Position numbers and translations under genes: made by a program. From Macrostomum hystrix (Eukaryota > Platyhelminthes > Macrostomidae), in the NCBI GenBank assembly GCA_950097015.1, contig CATNEN010000038.1:16760001-16824000 (forward strand): DNA of 64,000 nt, given 5' to 3'. The notes beneath the pieces were generated by a model. It searched no databases and was not told the DNA's origin. It was given only the letters and a program-made list of their open reading frames with translations. Positions 46,001 to 55,000 of this stretch are shown piece after piece; the stretch's first letter is position 1, and every line of letters begins with the position of its first letter.

Positions 46001-49000
46001 AGCGATCAGTGAGCGGCGTGATTACCAGCCGTGGCGTGTTGCCCAGGTACTCGAATCCGTACGGCACCTCCGTAGTGACCATGCGGACGAGCAGGTCGTC
46101 ATCGATCCAGTAGTACCTCAACTGGGAGGTCCAGCTGAATTCCTGAGGACTCGTGGTGCCCAGTTGGTGCAGCTTGCGGACGACATCGCGAGCTTCAGGG
46201 GAAGACGAAAAACGTTTTTGCGGAGAAATTCATGCTTAATATTAGTACCAGCTGGACTTGAATTTATTTGTACAAATGCGAGCAGTTTTGTATGAACATT
46301 GTATAAACTTTAGGGCACAAAGAACTATAGAATCAAGAGCTGATTTAGGTCGGATAGTACAAATAACTCATATTTTTGTACTTCTAATATCCAATTTTCA
46401 TCTACTCGCTAACACACGCAAGAGGGGGTGAGTAGCAGAGCGGTTATTTTGTTTGCCTCTCACACCAATGTCCCTGAGCTCGATTCCGCGGCGAGGCCAC
46501 ATTCATTCGGAGCGCAGCCGTGGAGAGAAGTCTTTGGAGCTTGTCGTGCAATTGGACCCTCCAAACTCCAAGGCACAGTGAAGTGTACACTACCTAACGA
46601 TGAGAAAGTCAGGGCAGATGTACACACCTGTGTGAGCGTATGCCTGCGTACAGTATGTGTGCTTGTGTGCTCAGGAGTCAGCGAAATGGGCAGAATTGCC
46701 TCCTCGCTGGAAGGGGAGGCTATTGTCACCAAGTTATTCTGTGACACATGCAAGACCTAAAAATGTAAATTCCAAATAAACATTCCATAAAACTAAACAC
46801 TCAGTAAGCTGCACATGCTACTTGCAGTAGCAGTAAGTAATAATGTATAATTAAAGTATTAAAAATTTGAAACCAAATGCGCTGTCACCTACCGTGCACA
46901 TCAATCACAATTAGCGCCTCGAGTGTAATTCGCGTCATTGACGACAGCTGTCCTCGCACCAGGCTGACAATCTCGTCGATTCGATTGAGCGATCTGAGCA
47001 GGTACTGGCTCAGGCCGTCCTGTTGCGTCATGGCGACTGCCACCTCGGATGTCCAGTGCACGATGGACGCGGAAAGTACAACCTGACCGGGCCAGCGGGT
47101 CACCCAGTCCTTGCGGTCATGCGGCTGGTAGGCCTCAATAGCCTTGCCCGTCACGCAGCGCAGGCTTTTCATCATCACGGTCTCGACCTGAAAAGCATTG
47201 GAGCATTGGAGCTTGTAGCTGCGAACTTCAAACAGAAACAGACGGATCGATTTTACAAAGTTTTTGGAAGCGTCGCGCAAGAGCTGCGGCTGTGCCACTA
47301 AAAATAATAGTGATAATTGCTGGAGGTCTGCGGGCAATGGCACATCATTTGGTGACACAAGACCCGCAGGCAGTTCCGCTGACTCTTGAGCATACACGCA
47401 CACACACAGGTGTGTACCGGGTACATCTGTCCTGACTTGCTCATCGTCAGGCAGTGTGCTTATTCACTGTGCCTTGGAGGTTGGCTCTCAAGGGCGTGAA
47501 TTGTACGAAAAGCGTTAACCGCTCTGCCACTCACCTCCGGCTGTGCCACTGGCTTTAAAACGGGCCCAAATGGGCTAGGTGTGATTTATATCTTATTCTA
47601 TCTATAACTATTCTGAGCACAACAACTATTCCCAAAGTCTCACCTCCAGAAGCCAGACTTCCACCAGGCCCTGGGCTTGCGCTGGCACAACTCGGGTCAC
47701 AAAGTCCACCCGCTCGTTCTCGGCCGATACCATTGCTGTGATCTCCTGCTCGCTGGTGAAATTCAGTCTGGCGATGCCTTCGAAGCATTTCTTCAAGTGC
47801 GGCTGCACTCTCAGCGGGTCCTTCGTCTCGCTAAGAATCTCCAACAGTTCATCATTGGACAGGAAGAAGAAGCGCGAGAAGAATAGACGCTTCTGCTCGA
47901 GGTAGTCGTTGAGGCCTTTGTGAATGACTTCCAGCTTCTGGTGGCACTCCTGGAGCCGCTCCAGCATTTCCTCTTGCGATGTCACTGCGATGGCATTGGC
48001 ATTTTTTGCAGCGTAGCTCATAGTTTTCGTCCAGTGGGTGTTGACCTCTTCAAACAGCTGGCCCTCCTTCGGTATCTGGCGTCGTATGTCGGCGGAGCTG
48101 AAGATCGGCTCTAAATAAAGCCACGAACTTTGCACTTTTAGCCAGCAGTCCAGGATATCTTTCATGCGGTGCTAGAACGGATTGCGGTTTGGACATATTT
48201 TTCGCAGATAAAATCAGATTTTTGTGCATGTTTTGGTCAACAAAACTCCCCCAACTTCCGCTTACCAGAAAGGCACTCCAGCGAGTCACTTCCTGTTTGA
48301 AAGGCCCAATGAAAGGCGAGTTCAGCATTGTTGTAGTCTTGACAATGTGATCATCGAGCAACACCTGGACCTCGTCGAAAGCAGCCAGAACACTGAGACC
48401 AGTGTCCTTGTACGGAACGAAGGTAAAGTTCATATCTCGCCAGCCAGTCTGCATCACCTTGAGCGCCTTCTCCAGGGAAAACTCTTTCGTTGCCTTCTGT
48501 GAAATATTGCTAAGTTGTTCCAGGTGCTTCTCCAAATTGAGGCTCAGGTAGCTAGAAAGAGGTGTGTCCGCCTGAGGTTGGATGTTCTGTCCGACAGCTC
48601 GCGACATGGCCTGCCAGTGGCGCGACTTCAGACCCGGGTTGCAGAGGGCCCGCACCAGCGGCAGATTGATTTTGAACTTCTCCAGCCGGGCCTTCATGGT
48701 GGCAGCGCAACGCATTGGCCCTTTGAAGTCCGGGTGAGAGAACGCCTTGGTCAGGCGGTAGGCAGTTTTCCACAGAACTTCCACCTGCGTTGGTTTGTCG
48801 TTAATGTGCTGGTTATTATAAAGTGCATTAATGAGAGTTTACATAGCAGGGGGGTTGTAGCCTAGTTGGTTAGAGCGTTAGACTCACGACTTGAAGGTCG
48901 GGGTTCGATTCCCGATTGTGCCCTTTAGCAAGATGCTTAACCCTGCATTGTTTCAGTTCACCTAGCTGTTAAAAGCATTAGCTGGGAAATTGAGGGTGGG

Positions 49001-52000
49001 TTAGGCGTCTCCACCAGTCCATGGACTGAACAGCCGTACGCAGCCTTCAGATGCGCCACACAATCAATAGCTGCGGCTGTGCTGTCAGCTGCTCATCCGG
49101 TGCAAATGTGCAGGTGTAATCAAATTATATTTTGTTATTATTACTATTGTTATAGAGTTTTCATGGAGTCATGACCTAGAGGTCTGAAGTTCGAATCCCA
49201 GTCTGGATGAAACACTTTGAGCGAGATGCCGATTCCCCACTGCCCAAGCTCACTCAGCAGTAAAATAGGGACCAGCGGCAGCAGGGTAGAAATTTTTATG
49301 GCTGGGGCAGCCTCGACCAGTCCACGGACACTACGCAGTGCTTCAGTGTTAGGAAATGTCGGGTGTCGGAACCAAACGGGTTTGGTGTACTTTCTTAATC
49401 TGTTCGATCTGCCCTATCTTGATGTTGCGTAGAAAAGTAAATAATAATACTTCCTGGCATCATCATATATCTGAGCGAAATGGTAAAAGTTGAATTGGCT
49501 ACTGATTGACATCCGATATACAGTACGACGGTTTAGACAGACTGTTATTATTATGCATTCCCTGAGTAATCTGAAAGCAGACCACAATATCCCGCTCTAC
49601 CAAGACCGTCGACAGCTAATAAATTATCCAATTGAATATTGAAAATGCGTCTTCCCCGCAGTCATCAATATTACAAAGCCGTGCAGAGAAAATTTCCGCC
49701 ATCAACAATGGACCTGAACTGACAGGTAAACAATAAAAAAATCTCATTGCGCCGAGGGCGTTTTCGGTCGTCAATGTGACTTCCCGGCTGGTGGGCCAGG
49801 CAGTCTATATATTGCCATTCATTGCAGCGCATTAAAAAAACTATAAAAAGTGTGGATTAGAGGAGGCTAAATTCCACAACCCCATGGCAACACAGGGCTG
49901 CTATGAGCTGGTTTCGACAACGCATTGTGCTCTCAAATCGTTTTCAATGGGAACCAGAACTGCTAGGGCTGAAGTTGAAAGAAAGATGAGAAATAAAAAA
50001 GGAAGGGAGAGTTTTAGAGGCCGGACTGGATTTTTCTACTCCTTCGCAATGAGACGGGGACCTCAGGGATCCGCTCCGTCTCACCTAAGATGCTGCATGG
50101 AGAGGCTGCGGTAGAATGAAAATTAATGAAGGCTGCGGAGTTTCTCACACACACAAAAGACGGCTTGGCAACAATGCTTTGAGCAACAAAATTCTTCTTC
50201 AGGTGGCATAAGAGGCCAATGAAAGTCAAAGCCTTAGTAACTAGAGCTTCAATATTTTTCTCAGGCGTTCTAGCGAGGCATTGAAAGTTTAACTGTGCGA
50301 GACCATTGGGGCAGTGCCAAACTGTCTTTGATTTTGACGGAGAATTTTTAATAGGCTAAAGCTTGGCAAATCGATTAAAAAATGGACCCAGGAAGGTCCA
50401 TTTTCTGCTTTAGGAGCTTTTACACCTTATTTAAGCTTTGTTTTTTATATAAAACTGAGTAGCGTAACCTGCTTTTTACTGGCAGTAAACCATCCCTGGC
50501 TTATAATGTGTGGTGAATTTCATCCCTGATATCTGACCTCTATTCGCTCTTTTGTTCTCCGCACTTATCTTGCTTAACTCGTCCTGTTTAATCCAGTTCT
50601 TTCTATCTCTTTCCCTTCCTCCTCTCTGATTGGTCGCCAAGTCAATCCCTACCCCTACTGATAAGCATTCTTATTTTATAACCCTCTGTCTAGCTTATCT
50701 CTGCTCGCTGGTCCCTCATTCTCTTTCCCCTTCTACTTTCTGATTGGTCGTGACGTCAACCCCTCCTGATAAAACATTTTTATTCTCTAAGTCTAACCAT
50801 CCTCGTCTAGCCTACACCCTTAGCTTTTGTAAAAACGAAACACTGCCAACATGATAATTACTATTTTAAAAGGCTTCTTACAGGCCGGTAATTTAATCAA
50901 TCATTCTCTATTTTCTCGACATCAATTTGAGTTCTGAGGCATTAAAACACAATTTTACGAACCTCCTCTTCGACAATCTCAGCATCGACCTGCAGCATCG
51001 GGCCGGATATCCAACTCTCTGAGCACTGCTGAAACCTGAGCAGTCCGCGCCACAGCCTCTCGTACGGCTCCTTGAGGTTGTGAATCTCCTGCAGCTGAGC
51101 GTACTGAGTCTGGTTGCCGGTGTTCAGCAGCAGCTCCTCACGGTTGATTCGGTTCTTCTCCTCTGTGCACTCGTCCAGCGCCTTCTGAATGTTGTCCAGC
51201 TCTTCAACATAGATTGACGCGTCCGAGATGATGATCTTGGAGGCGAAGTTCTTTACGTCCTGTTTGAGATTCATGAGCCTGTCAACGAACAAGGTCATGG
51301 CTCGCTTCAGCCGGCTCGTGGCCACGTCGTGCTCTTTGTTTAGCTTGAACTCGCTGTTCTCAATTAGCGGCATAATCTTCACTGGCCACATGAAGGTTCG
51401 CTTGTAAAGCCGAATGTCGTCTCTGGTCAGGTGGGCGTAGTCCATCAGGAACAGCAGATTGTCAGCCGCTTTCTTTAGCTGGGACTGGATTAGAAAACAT
51501 ATTTTCGTTATTTTTTCTACGAAATTGAAATTGAAAGCGATGAAAGAGACGACTCACCTGCAGATCAAGTAGTTCGTCAACCGTCAGATTATCGACATAC
51601 TTCTGAAGATCCACTAGTTCCTTGGTTGTCTCTGACTGTCGCGTTATTCTCTTCACAATGTCATCATAGTGATTGCAAATGTCATCGCAGAAAGTGCGAG
51701 TGCCGGAAACAACGTTGTTGACCAGCAGAGAAATGAGGTAGTCTGCACGTGCTAGCAGGGACTCATTCAGGTGCGAGCAGTCGAGCAGGAACAGGTGCAT
51801 CGGGACCAGATCCGGCAGGACAGCCAGCTGATCCCGCAAAGCTTTGAGCTTTTCGATCTCCTTGACGTAGTCTCGGAGGTTCCTCTCTCGGCTGATAAAC
51901 TTGAGTATCTTGCCTTCTGTAGTGCGGCTGATGATGTACTGGAACTGCTGGTACCTCAGCTGGTACTTGGCAGGGCCAGGCATGTTCGCAGCCACCGCCC

Positions 52001-55000
52001 CTATCAGGCGGCGCCGGCAGTCGCTGATGAAGTCCTCCTCCAGGCCCACACTCGGCAGGCTGCCCAGCTCGCCTCTCTGCTCAGATGTGAGCACAAACAG
52101 ACGGCTCTCAATGCGCGGAAAGCTCTCAGTGGTTCGAACAATAGAATCCACTGTGGAGCATAGAACATTGTTAATTGTCTCCTGCGTCGGTTGCAAATCG
52201 ATCACTTCAGTCTCGAGATCGATTTCCTAAAATTTGATTTAATTTGAGCTCTTTATAGACTGCACTGAAGCATCGATTAAAATAAGTATTGCATTTGCTT
52301 CATGCCGCTTCAGAAAACTCTCCAAAACAACCACTACATAAGTGCTCATCGCTCTAATCCAGGGGTCGGCAAACTCAGCCGGCCAGCGAGCAAGATGCGG
52401 CCCTCGAAGCTCCCAAAGCCGGCCCGTTGCCCCTGTCGAGAACTTCAGTATCCTGTTTCATCTTTCCCCTGTCTCATCTCTCCTTGGTCTTGTCTCTCCC
52501 GTGTCTCATCTCTCCACGGTCTCATTTCTCCCCTGTCTCATCTCTCCCGTATCTCATCTCTCCCGTGTCTAGTCTCTCCCATGTCTTATTCTCCGCTGTC
52601 TCATCTATCCCGTGTCATCTCCCCGTCATCTCTTCTATGTCTCATCTCTCCACTATCTCAGATTTCTACAGTCAATGCGGCCCGCTGTCGTCTTTTAGGT
52701 TCTCTCGTTGGCTCGCAAGCTAATAAGTTTGCCGACCCTGCTCTAAGCTGTGGTCAATAAAAATTTTTGCATTTTGAAACAAACCCAACCTACGGATCGA
52801 TTTATCCGATGACAAAGGATTTCCTCCTACCTGCAATGTCCTCCTACCTGTAATGTCCTCCTACCTGTAATGTCCTCCTACCTGTAATGTCCTCCTACCT
52901 GTAATGTCCTCCTACCTGTAATGTCCTCCTACCTGTAATGTCCTCCTACCTGTAATCTCCTCCTACCTGTAATCTCCTCCTACCTGTAATGTCCTCCAAA
53001 CTGTAATGTCCTCCTACCTGTAATGTCCTCCTACCTGTAATGTCCTCCTACCTGCAATGTCCTCTTAAGTGTCACGTCATGTTATCCTGAGTTCTTGACC
53101 CTCGTTCTTGACCCTGGCTCTACCCTCGTCCCATGTAAATACGAGTAGTAGCATTTTTACTAATTATACTCACGAGAAAGACTCGAAATAAATTCGGAAG
53201 CTGTGGTAGAGCCAGGTCGCAGGTCATTGTGTAGTCACCCTCATAGCTGTTTCCAGCCAGGTAGATTTCCAAAAGCTGGACCAAATCGTTGCAGGTCAAC
53301 TCCGCCGTCATTCGCGTACACTTCGACATCACCTGGGCTATGCAGTCGAAAAAGCTGTTCATGCGATCGGCCCGTAGTTCCTGAGAATATACAATGAACT
53401 TTGTTTATCCATATTAGGGTCTTAAGCACTGCTTCTAAGAACGAGCCAGGTTTGCTTTTTAATTGCGTTTTAAAACAGCTCACAGCTCGACATAATTAAG
53501 GTACAATGTACAGGGACAGGTGTCCGGAGACACAGATGGGAGACACCTGTCCCACAGGAGACGGGTGTCAGGAGACGGGTGTCAGGAGACGGGTGTTAGG
53601 AGACGGGTGTCAGGAGACGGGTGTCAGGAGATGGGTGTCAGGAGACGGGTGTCAGGAGACGGGTGTCAGGAGACGGGTGTCAGGAGACGGGTGTCAGGAG
53701 ACGGGTGTCAGGAGACGGGTGTCAGGAGACGGGTGTTAGGAGACGGGTGTCAGGAGACGGGTGTCAGGAGACGGGTGTCAGGAGACGGGTGTCAGGAGAC
53801 GGGTGTCAGGAGACGGGTGTCAGGAGACTGGTGTCAGGAGACGGATGTCAGGAGACAGGTGTCATGTGTCAGGTGTCAGGTGTCATGTGTCAGGTGTCAG
53901 GTGTCAAGAGACAGGTGTCAGGAGACAGGTATCAGGAGACGGTTGTCAGGAGACTGGTGTCAGGTGTCAGGTGTCAGGTGTCAGGAGATAGGTGTCAGGT
54001 GTCAGGTGTCAGGAGATAGGTTTGGCCCGTTACAAACCTCGTCCTCAGCTGCAATCCAGTCCTCAATCAGATTCTGGCTGTCATTGATCACCGCAGCGCA
54101 CTCTGACATCCACTGCGACCTGAGTCTGGCGCTCTGCCTGCCGCTGAAGGCCAGGCAGCGATCGCCAAAATCGGCGAAGGTGAGCGGATAGTTGATTGAC
54201 AGGTCGGCAAAATCGATCAGACGAAAGTTGTCCGAGTAGCTGAAAGAATTTAGATACGAGCGTAGTAGCTGAAAGAACAATTTATCAATTGATTGAAACG
54301 AATTGGCAAAATTCAATCCAGAGGCATTGTTACCCGGTAACAAACTGGCTGAAGATCGCATTGGGCAGAGGATGAAGGCAGTGCAGGCAGCGCCGTAGGA
54401 AAGCTCTCACCGACCTAGCTGACTTATGCCACGGAAATCCCTCGCGACCAGCCGAATTGGACGGCTGAAAATGAGAAACATTTTATTCGACAATCCTGGA
54501 TAAAATCTCATGACTAGGAAATGAAGCAACTTATTTAATTTACTCGTAAATATTAATTTTTTCTATTTCTCAATGGCCTACCTCATCTATGACCCAATGT
54601 CCTTATGACCCAATGTCCCTATGACCCAATGTCTCTATGATCCAATGTCCCTATGACCCAATGTCCCTATGACGCAATGTCCCTATGACCCAATGTCCCT
54701 ATGACCCAATGTCCCTATGACCCAATGTCCCTATGACCCAACGTCCCTATGACCCAATGTCTTCATGACTCAATTTTATGGTTTAACTGAGTGAAAAAAT
54801 AGAATATAATTAGCGGAACAGAAAATATAAAAATAAAATCAAAGAGAACGCAACTTGACGTGCTGCAGGACAGAAATGAATCGAGTGTTGTTCATTGGTT
54901 CGTAGGCAAAAATAAAATCAGAGAGACGATGGGATAGTAGGCCGAAACAGAAAACAGTTTTCCTAGAAAGAAAATAGATTTTTGATCAGCTTTAAATCAC

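Noticed and set aside
48224-48502. Several plus-strand frames opposite dynein exons
   Set aside because: They are antisense shadows of GC-rich exons whose minus frame matches dynein motifs.
48849-48925. Functional tRNA gene
   Set aside because: A and B boxes are present, but acceptor and anticodon stems do not pair well, and the sequence continues as a SINE body with other copies.
53506-54191. 223-residue [11 protein letters not shown] repeat protein
   Set aside because: It comes from the 14-bp array inside dynein intron 7.
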